From Blastopirellula sp. (GTDB lineage Bacteria; Planctomycetota; Planctomycetia; Pirellulales; Pirellulaceae), in contig NVWB01000156.1 of the NCBI GenBank assembly GCA_002733575.1, positions 1 to 51,877 of the forward strand: a DNA stretch of 51,877 bases. The letters run 5' to 3'. The notes beneath the pieces were generated by a model. It was given only the letters and a program-made list of their open reading frames with translations, searched no databases and was not told the DNA's origin. Positions 1 through 9,142 of this stretch are shown here, in pieces (positions within the stretch are counted from its first letter, which is position 1; each line of letters begins with the position of its first letter). The position numbers were made by a program, and so were the translations under genes.

Positions 1-297
1 GCTGATCACCACGGATATTTTTTGAAGCGGTTGAAGGATACGCCAGAGGGCGATGGCAACATGCTGGATCGTACCCTGGTTTTGTATGGCAGTAGCAATA
101 GCAAGACTCACAACAATCACAACTACCCGCTCATGTTGGCAGGTGGTAAAGGCTTGGGCATGAAGCATGGACAGTACTTAAAGTTTGAAGAGAAAGTCCC
201 GCTTGCAAACACCTTTGTTACGATGCTTGACCGGCTAAATGTGCCTGTCGAATCGTTTGCCGATAGCACGGGTGAGATGTCAGAATTATTGGCTTAG
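1..297 (+). CDS. DUF1552 (HXXSHH) family protein, C-terminal part only
   Basis: The reading frame is open from the first base, so the gene begins outside the window and only about 98 C-terminal residues are present. They match the end of the planctomycete DUF1552/HXXSHH family: a ...TPEGDGNMLDRTLVLYGS segment, then an NNHNYPLMLAGG segment and a GQYLKF segment. The full-length paralog at 29729-31087 has the same elements (LLDNCMVMYGS, NHNDLPILLAGR, GRHLRY). Proteins of this family are usually exported by the Tat route and encoded next to DUF1592-type cytochrome proteins, so such a gene may lie just upstream. Molecular function is unknown. It ends 14 bp before the convergent regulator gene, with no obvious terminator hairpin between them. 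Confidence 0.85.
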   Translation, partial: ADHHGYFLKRLKDTPEGDGNMLDRTLVLYGSSNSKTHNNHNYPLMLAGGKGLGMKHGQYLKFEEKVPLANTFVTMLDRLNVPVESFADSTGEMSELLA

Positions 298-311
298 AGC
301 ATCGGTGTATT

Positions 312-1064
312 TTATTTCACAAACCGCAGACGATACGCCTTGGGTGTCATGCCGGTTACTTCACGAAATCGTTTGGTGAAGTGGCTTTGATCGGTGAAGC
401 CGGTATCGATTGATATTTCAGACAACTCTCTTGAAGTCGTAGTTAGCATTCGCTGAGCGGCTTGAATTCTTACGTTGCGTAAATACTGGATCGGTGTCAT
501 TCGCAGCAATTGCCGAAACCGCCTGTTGAAGTGGGTCGACGAAAGATCGGCCAGGGTTGCCATCGCTGCCATCGAGATCGTTTCGGCATAATGGCTCTCA
601 ATATATCGCACCACGGGTAGTAGCTCGTGGAAATGTTGGGCCAGTTCTTCTGGCTGCTCTACTTGGTACATGGCCCCGGCGATTCCAACGACTTCGCCTG
701 TATTGTTGGTCAGCGGGGTCTTGGTAGATACATACCAGCGAGGTGTTCGGCGTCGATGCAGAACTAACCAAATCTGACCAGGCACCGGAGAACCGCTTTT
801 CATGACGCGGCGGTCTTCTTCAATATAGGCTTCCGCCATGACCGGCGTGTGGAAATCTCGGTCGGACTTGCCGATTGCTTCTAACTCATGGGTTAGATTG
901 TGGTTTTCCAGGAACATCTGGTTGACCCTGACAAAGCGGCTGTCACGGTCTTTGGCATAAAAGATGATTTGAGGCAGTGCGTCAAACAAGCGAATTACCG
1001 ACTCGGCAAGTGGATTTTGCGAGAAAAAGGCGGTTTGAAATTCTAAGGAGGTTTCTTGGCTCAT
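312..1064 (-). CDS. PAS domain-containing AraC-family transcriptional regulator
   Basis: This 250-residue protein has an N-terminal PAS-like sensor segment (about residues 20-140, containing FYAKDRDSRFVRVNQ and a GIAGAMYQV end) and a C-terminal AraC/XylS double helix-turn-helix (about 150-250). The second HTH shows the family signature ISIDTGFTDQSHFTKRFR followed by TGMTPKAYR. A TTG start 36 bp further upstream (1100) is possible, but the ATG is preferred because the PAS segment follows it directly. The gene is transcribed divergently from the PSCyt1-DUF1549-DUF1553 gene at 1213, and the 148-bp spacer probably carries both promoters. It is therefore a candidate local regulator of the two downstream gene pairs, responding to a small ligand or redox state through PAS. 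The target is inferred from position only. Confidence 0.9.
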   Translation of the reverse strand: MSQETSLEFQTAFFSQNPLAESVIRLFDALPQIIFYAKDRDSRFVRVNQMFLENHNLTHELEAIGKSDRDFHTPVMAEAYIEEDRRVMKSGSPVPGQIWLVLHRRRTPRWYVSTKTPLTNNTGEVVGIAGAMYQVEQPEELAQHFHELLPVVRYIESHYAETISMAAMATLADLSSTHFNRRFRQLLRMTPIQYLRNVRIQAAQRMLTTTSRELSEISIDTGFTDQSHFTKRFREVTGMTPKAYRLRFVK

Positions 1065-1212
1065 GGTCAATTTATACCAAAGCCTGTTGGCATTGTGCAA
1101 GACATTCTTTGCTGTTTATGTCATACTTGCATTATTGTCGAGAGATTCTCTTTGCGAATCAATCAATGTTCATCCTGCATTTCTAAAAAGCATTCCTTCC
1201 AGAATACTCCCC

Positions 1213-4200
1213 ATGAGATCAATCCGCTTTCTTGAAATAATTATTCCAGTCATTGTTTGCTTACACATACATTGTTGTGTAACAGAAGGCGCTGAACCGT
1301 CGGTTGACTTTAGTCGAGATGTACTGCCGATTTTGTCTGATCGATGTTTTCATTGCCATGGGCCTGATCCCGGAAATCGAGAGGCCGATCTTCGACTCGA
1401 CCAAAGGGCCTCGTCCATTGAAGACCGTGGCGACTATGCAGCCATTCAACCTGGCAATGCTGCCAAGAGCGAAATCATTCGCCGGATTCTCTCTGAGGAT
1501 GAATCGGAATTGATGCCACCTGCTGATTCGCATAAGAAAAAACTTACGGCTGATGAAGTCGATATTCTGCGTCGTTGGATCAACTCTGGTGCCAAGTGGG
1601 GAAAACACTGGGCGTTTGAAAAACCTAAGAAAGCAGAGATTTCAAATGAAGGCATTCATCCGGTTGATTATTTTATTCAACGAAAACTGAATTCAGAGGG
1701 ATTATCGCTTTCAGCCAAAGCGGCCAAGCATACCTTGGTGCGTCGGCTGTCGTTTGATTTGACCGGCTTGCCGCCTACGCCTGAAGTCGTTCAGCAATTT
1801 GTTGAATCAGATGCAGACGACAGTATTCTTGAACTAACCAACCAGCTGCTTCAGTCGCAGCACTATGGCGAACGCATGGCCATGTGGTGGTTAGATGTTG
1901 CCCGGTATGCGGATACTGATGGCTACCAGGGAGACCGAACGCGTACAAACTGGCCTTGGCGAGATTGGGTTGTGAATTCGTTCAATAAGAATCAGCCGTA
2001 TGATCAATTTACGAAAGAACAATTTGCTGGTGATTTAATGCCAGATGCCACTGAAGAACAAAAGTTGGCTACCTGTTTTCATCGCAATCACATGACCAAC
2101 GGAGAAGGGGGCCGCGATCCTGAAGAGTCGCGGATAGATTACGTGATTGATCGTGTCAGCACAACTGGCACTGTTTGGCTAGGGCTAACCCTTGGCTGTG
2201 CCCAATGTCATTCGCATAAATTTGATCCGATTTCTCAAAATGATTTTTACAGCTTAAATGCGTTTTTCAATAGTATTGACGAAGATGGAAAAGCAGGCGG
2301 CGGTGCCAAACCGTATCTTTCGTATCAATCGAAATTGTCAGCCAGAGCCGTGGAAGAAGCTCAGCAGTTAGTCGACCTGCGTAAACCGTTGGAAGAGTTG
2401 GCCAAGAAAAAAGCAGAGGCCCAGTTTGAACCCTGGTTGAGCGAACAAATAAAGAAGACTTCAGAGGATTACCAAGGCTGGCTTCCGCTATTGGCGGAAA
2501 AACTGGAGTCGACCGATGGAACTGTTTTAACACAAATCGAAGATGGCACGATCATCGCCAGTGGCCCAAATCCTCGGCAAGATGATTACTTAATGAGTGC
2601 CAAGCCAAATACTAAACGCATCACCGGTTTCAAATTAGAGATCTTTCCTCACGAATCGCACACTGACGGCAAATTGTCACGGGGCAGTGATGGAGAATTC
2701 GTACTGACCAACGTCAAGCTTCAACTCAGAAAGGAAGGTGTTTCCCAGTTTAAAGACATCGAATTTTCTGGGGCGATTGCGGATGTTGAAATCAAGGGGA
2801 AAAACTCACAATACGGCAAAGTACGTGAGACCCTGGATGATGATCCTCGCAAAGGATGGACTACCCAAGGGCACGATGCAACGGTGCCCCACATGGCCAT
2901 CTTCGCGTTAGCCGAGCCACTGTATCTTGCCGAAGATGAGCATATTGTGTTTGTCATGTTTCACCGATCAACCATCGGTGATGGAAATATCGGCAGATAT
3001 CGCTTGTCCTTCGCCAACCAACCAGGCGATGCAGTGCGTAGCTTATCAGAGACTCCATTGGATCAACTGGCAGCAGCGACAACAGAGATGGTGGAGGATG
3101 TTGATCCCAAATTGCGTGCATTATTACTCAAACAGTTTTTGTCAGACCATGCAGCATACCAAAATCAAAAAGGAATATACGACCGGGCAAATAAACAACT
3201 TTCGGAAGTAAAAAAAGCGGCTGGTAAAAAGAATGTGATGGTCTTAGCCGAACGGAATGATCCGCGAAAGACGCATGTGCTTGTGCGTGGCGTTTGGGAT
3301 AAAAAAGGGGAAGAAGTTGGTCCAGAAGTTCCAGCGGCCATTCTTGATTGGCCAGCGGAAGAAACCAAAACTCGTTTAGAACTGGCAAATTGGATCGTCT
3401 CCAAAGAGAACCCACTTCCGGCCAGGGTCATGGTCAATCATCTTTGGCAAATGTATTTCGGCGCGGGGATCGTTCGTACGCCAGAAGATTTCGGCTTGCA
3501 GGGCGAACGCCCCACGCACCCTGAATTGCTCGATTGGTTGGCAGTGGAGCTAATGGAGCATGACTGGGATATCCAGCATATCATTCGCTTGATTGTCACG
3601 AGTAACACGTATCAACAAAGCAGTGTGGTTTCGGAACAACTAATAGAATTGGACCCGGAAAATAAACTGTTCGCTCGGGGAGCCCGTTTTCGGCTGCCAA
3701 GTTGGATGTTGCGTGATGCGGCGTTACAGTCCAGCGGATTATTGAACCCGGCATTAGGTGGCCCCACGGTTCGTCCTTACCAACCACCAGGGATTTGGAA
3801 GGAAATGTTCATGGGCGCATTTAACTATCAACCGAGTGAAGGCCCAGCACAATATCGTAGAACCTTATACGCATTTTGGCGCAGGGCCAGTGCCCCGACT
3901 TTTTTGTTTGACAGTGCCCAGCGAAGAGTGTGTCAGGTTCAAGTGATGAGAACTAATACACCGCTACATGCTTTAACTTTGTTGAATGATCATACGATGT
4001 TAGAGTCTGCGAAATCATTGGCGATTAAGTCAGTCCAAGCTTCGCCAAGTGATAAGGCACGCATCCAATTGATTTATCAACGGGTTGTCTCACGTAATGC
4101 TTCGCCTAATGAACTTGAAGTGTTGATGCGAGAACTGGCTCGGTTTCAAAAGTATTACAAATCCAACCAGGAAGATGCCACGACTCTTTTGCAAATTGGG

Positions 4201-4320
4201 CAGCCTGAACTGTTGCTCGATATAAAGAAACTAGATGATGCTAAGATTTCACAGATTGCTTCCTTTATGATGCTGTCGAGTATGATTCTCAACTTAGACG
4301 AGGCAATTACCCATGAGTAA
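1213..4320 (+). CDS. PSCyt1-DUF1549-DUF1553 (PSD1) exported cytochrome-like protein, copy 1
   Basis: 1035 residues. The chosen ATG gives a hydrophobic signal peptide (MRSIRFLEIIIPVIVCLHIH, then CCVTEGAE); the frame is open further upstream, but the extra residues do not belong to the family. Domains in order: PSCyt1 with a CFHCH heme-type motif (residues 45-49) in the usual FSRDVLPILSDRCFHCHGPD context; DUF1549 (about 150-350) with RYADTDGYQ, NWPWRDWV and a second CXXCH motif CAQCHSHKFDP (329-333); a beta-rich middle; and DUF1553 at the C-terminus (about 690-1000) with ARVMVNHLWQMYFG, EDFGLQGERPTHPELLDWL and RTNTPLHAL. The family is typical of planctomycetes and verrucomicrobia, and the protein is predicted exported and c-type heme-binding. 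It overlaps the following DUF1501 gene by 8 bp (ATGAGTAA), which suggests coupled translation. Biochemical activity is unproven. Confidence 0.93.
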   Translation: MRSIRFLEIIIPVIVCLHIHCCVTEGAEPSVDFSRDVLPILSDRCFHCHGPDPGNREADLRLDQRASSIEDRGDYAAIQPGNAAKSEIIRRILSEDESELMPPADSHKKKLTADEVDILRRWINSGAKWGKHWAFEKPKKAEISNEGIHPVDYFIQRKLNSEGLSLSAKAAKHTLVRRLSFDLTGLPPTPEVVQQFVESDADDSILELTNQLLQSQHYGERMAMWWLDVARYADTDGYQGDRTRTNWPWRDWVVNSFNKNQPYDQFTKEQFAGDLMPDATEEQKLATCFHRNHMTNGEGGRDPEESRIDYVIDRVSTTGTVWLGLTLGCAQCHSHKFDPISQNDFYSLNAFFNSIDEDGKAGGGAKPYLSYQSKLSARAVEEAQQLVDLRKPLEELAKKKAEAQFEPWLSEQIKKTSEDYQGWLPLLAEKLESTDGTVLTQIEDGTIIASGPNPRQDDYLMSAKPNTKRITGFKLEIFPHESHTDGKLSRGSDGEFVLTNVKLQLRKEGVSQFKDIEFSGAIADVEIKGKNSQYGKVRETLDDDPRKGWTTQGHDATVPHMAIFALAEPLYLAEDEHIVFVMFHRSTIGDGNIGRYRLSFANQPGDAVRSLSETPLDQLAAATTEMVEDVDPKLRALLLKQFLSDHAAYQNQKGIYDRANKQLSEVKKAAGKKNVMVLAERNDPRKTHVLVRGVWDKKGEEVGPEVPAAILDWPAEETKTRLELANWIVSKENPLPARVMVNHLWQMYFGAGIVRTPEDFGLQGERPTHPELLDWLAVELMEHDWDIQHIIRLIVTSNTYQQSSVVSEQLIELDPENKLFARGARFRLPSWMLRDAALQSSGLLNPALGGPTVRPYQPPGIWKEMFMGAFNYQPSEGPAQYRRTLYAFWRRASAPTFLFDSAQRRVCQVQVMRTNTPLHALTLLNDHTMLESAKSLAIKSVQASPSDKARIQLIYQRVVSRNASPNELEVLMRELARFQKYYKSNQEDATTLLQIGQPELLLDIKKLDDAKISQIASFMMLSSMILNLDEAITHE

Positions 4321-5800
4321 TTCAACGAACAAACAAAACGCAAGGCAGCCTGAATCGATGCTTGATATTACGAGACGACATTTTCTGAGCCAATCTGCTG
4401 GGGTCAGTCTCGGCGCGATGGCGTTGGGTTTATTGGAATCTGGAACTGCTTCCGCTCAGCAGCCAGAAGTTGCCAAACAACCAATTGGCTTGCCTGCGTT
4501 GCCGCACTTTGCGGCGAAGGCGAAGCAAGTCATCTTTCTGACGCAATCAGGCGGGCCTTCTCAGATTGAACTGTTTGATGAAAAGCCTGGCTTGGAAAAA
4601 TGGGCCGGTAAAGAATTGCCCGATGAAATTCGCCAAGGTCAGCGTTTGACTACGATGACCAAAAATCAGAAGCAACTGGTCATGCCAGCACGAACCAAGT
4701 TCGAAAAGTGTGGGCAAAGCGGGGCAACTATCGGGGAATGGATGCCGCATCTGAAAAAAGTGGTTGATGATCTTTGTTTTGTGAAGTCAATGACCACCGA
4801 TCAAATCAATCACGCGCCAGCCATGACGAAATACTTGACCGGCCATCAGATACCTGGACGCCCAAGTTTAGGCGGTTGGGTCAGTTACGGCTTAGGAAGT
4901 GAGAATCGAAACCTGCCTGACTATCTAGTCATGATTTCAAAAATGAAACGCCCCAGTGATCAACCGCTGTACGATCATTATTGGGGCAGCGGTTTTTTAC
5001 CAACCCGATATCAGGGCGTGAAACTCCGTAGTTCAAAAGAGCCTGTGCTCTATTTGCGTGACCCAGATGGACTGCCGCGGCCTGTGCGTCGGGGCATGTT
5101 AGACGGGATTTCGGAACTCAATCAAATGCGGTTTGAAGAAACGGGTGACCCTGAAATTACCACACGCATTCGTCAATATGAAATGGCATGGCGGATGCAA
5201 TCCTCGATTCCCGAATTGAATGATTTAAGTGACGAACCCGAGTCAACGTTTGAACTGTATGGGCCAGACTCGCGTCGGCCTGGTAGTTATGCGGCCAACT
5301 GTATTATGGCTCGCCGGATGGTAGAGCGTGGTGTTCGATTCACACAATTGTTTCATCCTGATTGGGATCATCACAGCCGACTCAGTTCCTGGTGTGTGGC
5401 CCGTTGCCGTGATACCGATCAAGCGAGTGCGGCGTTGATTATCGATCTGAAACAACGCGGCTTGCTAGACGACACCCTCGTTCTCTGGGGTGGCGAATTT
5501 GGACGAGGTGTCGCAGGGCAAGGGGAATGGGACAGCCCCGATGGCGGGCGAGATCATCATCCCCGCTGTTTCACCATGTGGATGGCAGGCGGTGGAATCA
5601 AACCGGGAATCACCTACGGAGCCACCGATGATTTCAGCTATAATGTGGCCGAAAACCCGGTTCATGTACGTGACTTGCATGCCACGATTTTACACTTGCT
5701 AGGCATTGATCATCAACGCTTGACTCATCGATACCAGGGGCTAGATTTCAGGCTGACAGGGGTTGAACCTGCTCGTGTCGTGAAGGATATTCTTGCCTAA
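4313..5800 (+). CDS. DUF1501 domain protein, Tat-exported, copy 1
   Basis: 495 residues. An N-terminal twin-arginine signal (TRRHFLSQSAGVSLGAMALG, then an Ala-rich end near GTASAQQ) precedes a DUF1501 domain covering the rest of the protein. Family hallmarks are QSGGPSQIELFD, INHAPAMTKYLTGHQ, a [19 protein letters not shown] segment, [31 protein letters not shown] and the terminal LLGIDHQRLTHRYQGLDFRL. DUF1501 is distantly related to the alkaline phosphatase/sulfatase fold, but no substrate is established. Its start overlaps the end of the preceding PSD1 gene, the standard pairing for this family. Compared with the two other copies in this window (9143 and 24840), the segment after GGEFGR differs: GVAGQGEWDSPDGG replaces TSYCQG and the following residues. 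Confidence 0.93.
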   Translation: MSNSTNKQNARQPESMLDITRRHFLSQSAGVSLGAMALGLLESGTASAQQPEVAKQPIGLPALPHFAAKAKQVIFLTQSGGPSQIELFDEKPGLEKWAGKELPDEIRQGQRLTTMTKNQKQLVMPARTKFEKCGQSGATIGEWMPHLKKVVDDLCFVKSMTTDQINHAPAMTKYLTGHQIPGRPSLGGWVSYGLGSENRNLPDYLVMISKMKRPSDQPLYDHYWGSGFLPTRYQGVKLRSSKEPVLYLRDPDGLPRPVRRGMLDGISELNQMRFEETGDPEITTRIRQYEMAWRMQSSIPELNDLSDEPESTFELYGPDSRRPGSYAANCIMARRMVERGVRFTQLFHPDWDHHSRLSSWCVARCRDTDQASAALIIDLKQRGLLDDTLVLWGGEFGRGVAGQGEWDSPDGGRDHHPRCFTMWMAGGGIKPGITYGATDDFSYNVAENPVHVRDLHATILHLLGIDHQRLTHRYQGLDFRLTGVEPARVVKDILA

Positions 5801-5965
5801 TTGAACAAGAATCTCACTGCTTTTTTTATGGAATCCAGAACACTTCTCATAAGTTGCGTTATAATGAACTGATGAGTGTCACAAGACAGATTCGTAATTC
5901 CAAACTTGCTGAATACTCAGCGTGATAACCTTCCCTCATATAAAAATCATTCCTCGAATTCAAAC

Positions 5966-8900
5966 ATGGCCAGACATTCAATGCGTCATAACATTCTATT
6001 GATAACCGTTGTTTCTCTCTTGATGATTTCGGTGAGTCAAGCGGGAGATGATCAGGTTGATTTTAATCGTGATATCCGGCCGATTCTTTCGGACAAATGT
6101 TTTCATTGTCATGGACCTGACGCCAAGAATCAAGATTCGGAATTCCGCTTGGATAGCGAAAGCAATATCTTCGCCGACTTGGGTGGATACTTTGCAGTAG
6201 TTCCAGGCAAACTGAACGAGAGTGTTCTGCATGATCGGATTCGCGCTGAAGATGAATCGGAGCAAATGCCGCCGATTGATTCAGGGCGTAAACTATCAGA
6301 TCGTGAAAAAGACTTGTTGGATGCTTGGATTACCCAGGGTGCCACGTATCAATCGCACTGGGCATTTATCAAGCCAGAAAGACCCAAGCTTCCGAAACTG
6401 ACCGCGGCCAATCAAAAATGGGTTCGTAACCCCATCGATTACTTCATTGCCGCACGACTTGAAAAAGAAGGATTATCTCCTTCGAAACCGGCTGAGATTG
6501 AGACCCTGCAAAGAAGGGCCTCGCTCTCTTTAACAGGGTTGCAGCCTACGATTCAACAGTTGAAACAATCATCGAATAAATATGAGTCGAAAGCTTACGA
6601 AATTGAAGTCGTCCGCTTGCTTAGTACAACAGGTTATGCCGAGCGACAAGCGTTACGCTGGTTGGATGCGGCCCGATATGCAGATACTGATGGTTACCAA
6701 ACCGATAACAATCGGACCAATTGGCCTTGGCGAGACTGGGCCACCAAAGCGTTTCATGAGAACATGCCTTTTGATCAATTTACGATTGAGCAACTGGCAG
6801 GCGACATGCTGCCCGAGGCAACCGCGGATCAAATTTTGGCTTCGGCCTTTAATCGTAATCACCGCCAGAACGCCGAAGGTGGAGCACTAGCCGCTGAGTT
6901 TTTAATTGAGAACGTAATTGATCGCGTCGAGGTGACTTCCACCGTGTGGCTTGGGCTCACCGCAGGCTGTGCCCGTTGCCATGATCATAAGTACGACCCG
7001 ATTAGCCAGCGAGAATTCTACCAGATGTTTGCCTACTTCAATAACATTGGAGAAAAGGGTATTGGCAAAGGAGTGCAAGCGAACCCGGTAATGCAAATGA
7101 GTTCGCCCATGAATCAACTGACTCCAGAGTTGGCTAAAAAATTAGCGGACGCGAAGCAGGCTTTAACTGATGCAAAGACAACCGCTGGGCAGCGGCTAGA
7201 AGCTTGGGCCAAGCAGACTGTAAAGCAATTGGATAGCAAGGCCGAGGATTGGCTGCCGGTTGAGGTTGCAAGTGCAACGGTCTCTCGCGGTGGGGGTAAA
7301 TTAGTTGAGCAATCCAGCGGGGCTCTTCTATTAGAAGGCAAAGTAGACAGCGCACAGTATCAGGTCAACTTTACTGTCGATGGTTCAATGATTACTGCGA
7401 TTCGGATTGAAGCCTTGCCTCACGATTCGTTTGGCAAGCCACGCCAATTGGCCCGTAGCGTGAATGGTAACTTTGTGTTGACCGATGTGAAGTTGTCTCT
7501 GGTCAACGAGAAGAAAACCGCTAGTCCGCTCAAAATTAAACAAGCTGTCGCAAGTTATGCACAAGATAATTATCCCGTCTCGAACATCATTGACGGGAAC
7601 GCAACTTCCGGTTGGGCCGTTTATGGTAGCCAAACCAAGCCCGGCGTTGTATCTGCTTTATTGATTCTGGAAGAGCCTGTTTCTGTTAGTGCAGGCAGTT
7701 CTCTTCAACTGCAACTTGATCACAAGTCACAATACGCAGGCCATAATATCGGTCAATTTCGTTTGTCGGCAACAGAAAACCCACTGCCCAAATTATCGGG
7801 CAAAACAGAATTACCAACACTTGTTCGTAGTGCTTTGAGAAAAATAGCAGAAGATCGGACTGCAAAAGAGCAGACCGAGTTGGAGAAATACTACGCAACC
7901 ATTGACGCAAAAGTGGCCAAGGCCCAAACGCAAGTGGCCAAAGTTGAGAAAGAGATCAATACCCAAGGCTACGGAAAAGTATCCGTCATGGTCATGCAGG
8001 AACGCGAAGGCGACCCTGTTCCGGCCTACTTCTTGAATCGAGGGCAGTATGATGAGCCAGATAAATCGGAGGCCCTGCCTAGAGGCGTACCAGTCGCCTT
8101 ATTGACGGGCGAAGAAAAAAAACAACCATCGAATCGCCTGGAGTTTGCCAACTGGCTAGTTTCTAAAGATCATCCTTTGACAGCCAGGGTTTATGTGAAC
8201 CGAGTATGGCAAGATCATTTTGGCACAGGCCTTGTTGAAACAACCGAAGACTTCGGCTTGCAAGGAGAGATGCCCAGTCATCCTGATTTGCTCGATTGGC
8301 TGTCAGTCGAGTTCATCGAGTCTGGCTGGGACGTGAAGGCATTGCATCAACTAATTCTGACAAGTGCCACGTATCGTCAGTCGTCGAAAGTAACTCCTGG
8401 TTTAACGAAACTCGATCCCAATAATCGGCTGCTGGCTCGTGGCCCTCGTTTTCGTATGGATGGTTTTGTGATTCGTGATATTGCGCTACAAGCATCAGGC
8501 TTGCTCAACCCAAGAGTCGGTGGTCCACCTGTAAATCCTTATCAACCAGTCGGTTTGTGGAACGCAGTAAGTAGTGGGGCCAACACAAAATACAAACAAA
8601 GCTCTGGCAGTGCTTTGTACCGAAAAAGCATGTACACCTATTGGAAACGTGCCGTGAATCCACCGCGACAAATTATCTTTGATGCCGGTGGTCGAGAAAC
8701 TTGCGATGTGCGGACGAATGCCACCAATACCCCGCTACAAGCGTTGGTGCTGATGAACGATAAAACATTCGTTGAGGCAGCCCGCCATGTGGCTCAACAG
8801 GTATTAGCGAACACCGATAAAGATACTTCCGCAAGATTAGAGACGCTTTATCAGCGTGTCATTGGTCGGAATGCTGACAAACCCACACTTGCCATTCTAG

Positions 8901-9076
8901 ATCGTAATTTAACATTCTTCCTCTCCCATTTTGAAAATCAACCTGAGGAAGCGGCCAAGTTGTTAGCCGTGGGCGAGTCAGCTAGAGATGAGAGTTTACC
9001 AACAACTGAGCATGCCGCGTGGACCGCAGTCGCCCACTTGGTATTAAATCTAGACGAAGCGATTACGCTTGAGTAG
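5966..9076 (+). CDS. PSCyt1-DUF1549-DUF1553 (PSD1) exported cytochrome-like protein, copy 2
   Basis: 1036 residues from the ATG at 5966; a second ATG at 5981 would also give a functional signal peptide (MRHNILLITVVSLLMISVSQ). The architecture matches copy 1: PSCyt1 with CFHCH (residues 45-49), DUF1549 with RYADTDGYQ, NWPWRDWA and CARCHDHKYDP, and DUF1553 with ARVYVNRVWQDHFG, EDFGLQGEMPSHPDLLDWL and ATNTPLQALVLMND. The middle region contains a charged, probably coiled segment rich in Lys, Ala and Glu just before DUF1553. The gene follows copy 1 of the pair with a 165-bp gap holding a TATAAT-like hexamer at 5860. The similarity of the two neighbouring pairs in order and motifs indicates tandem duplication followed by divergence. 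Confidence 0.93.
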   Translation: MARHSMRHNILLITVVSLLMISVSQAGDDQVDFNRDIRPILSDKCFHCHGPDAKNQDSEFRLDSESNIFADLGGYFAVVPGKLNESVLHDRIRAEDESEQMPPIDSGRKLSDREKDLLDAWITQGATYQSHWAFIKPERPKLPKLTAANQKWVRNPIDYFIAARLEKEGLSPSKPAEIETLQRRASLSLTGLQPTIQQLKQSSNKYESKAYEIEVVRLLSTTGYAERQALRWLDAARYADTDGYQTDNNRTNWPWRDWATKAFHENMPFDQFTIEQLAGDMLPEATADQILASAFNRNHRQNAEGGALAAEFLIENVIDRVEVTSTVWLGLTAGCARCHDHKYDPISQREFYQMFAYFNNIGEKGIGKGVQANPVMQMSSPMNQLTPELAKKLADAKQALTDAKTTAGQRLEAWAKQTVKQLDSKAEDWLPVEVASATVSRGGGKLVEQSSGALLLEGKVDSAQYQVNFTVDGSMITAIRIEALPHDSFGKPRQLARSVNGNFVLTDVKLSLVNEKKTASPLKIKQAVASYAQDNYPVSNIIDGNATSGWAVYGSQTKPGVVSALLILEEPVSVSAGSSLQLQLDHKSQYAGHNIGQFRLSATENPLPKLSGKTELPTLVRSALRKIAEDRTAKEQTELEKYYATIDAKVAKAQTQVAKVEKEINTQGYGKVSVMVMQEREGDPVPAYFLNRGQYDEPDKSEALPRGVPVALLTGEEKKQPSNRLEFANWLVSKDHPLTARVYVNRVWQDHFGTGLVETTEDFGLQGEMPSHPDLLDWLSVEFIESGWDVKALHQLILTSATYRQSSKVTPGLTKLDPNNRLLARGPRFRMDGFVIRDIALQASGLLNPRVGGPPVNPYQPVGLWNAVSSGANTKYKQSSGSALYRKSMYTYWKRAVNPPRQIIFDAGGRETCDVRTNATNTPLQALVLMNDKTFVEAARHVAQQVLANTDKDTSARLETLYQRVIGRNADKPTLAILDRNLTFFLSHFENQPEEAAKLLAVGESARDESLPTTEHAAWTAVAHLVLNLDEAITLE

Positions 9077-9142
9077 CAACGAGCTTTAATTCCCAATTTA
9101 TCCCGATTTCAATCGAACCTTTACTACTGTTCGAGAATTACT

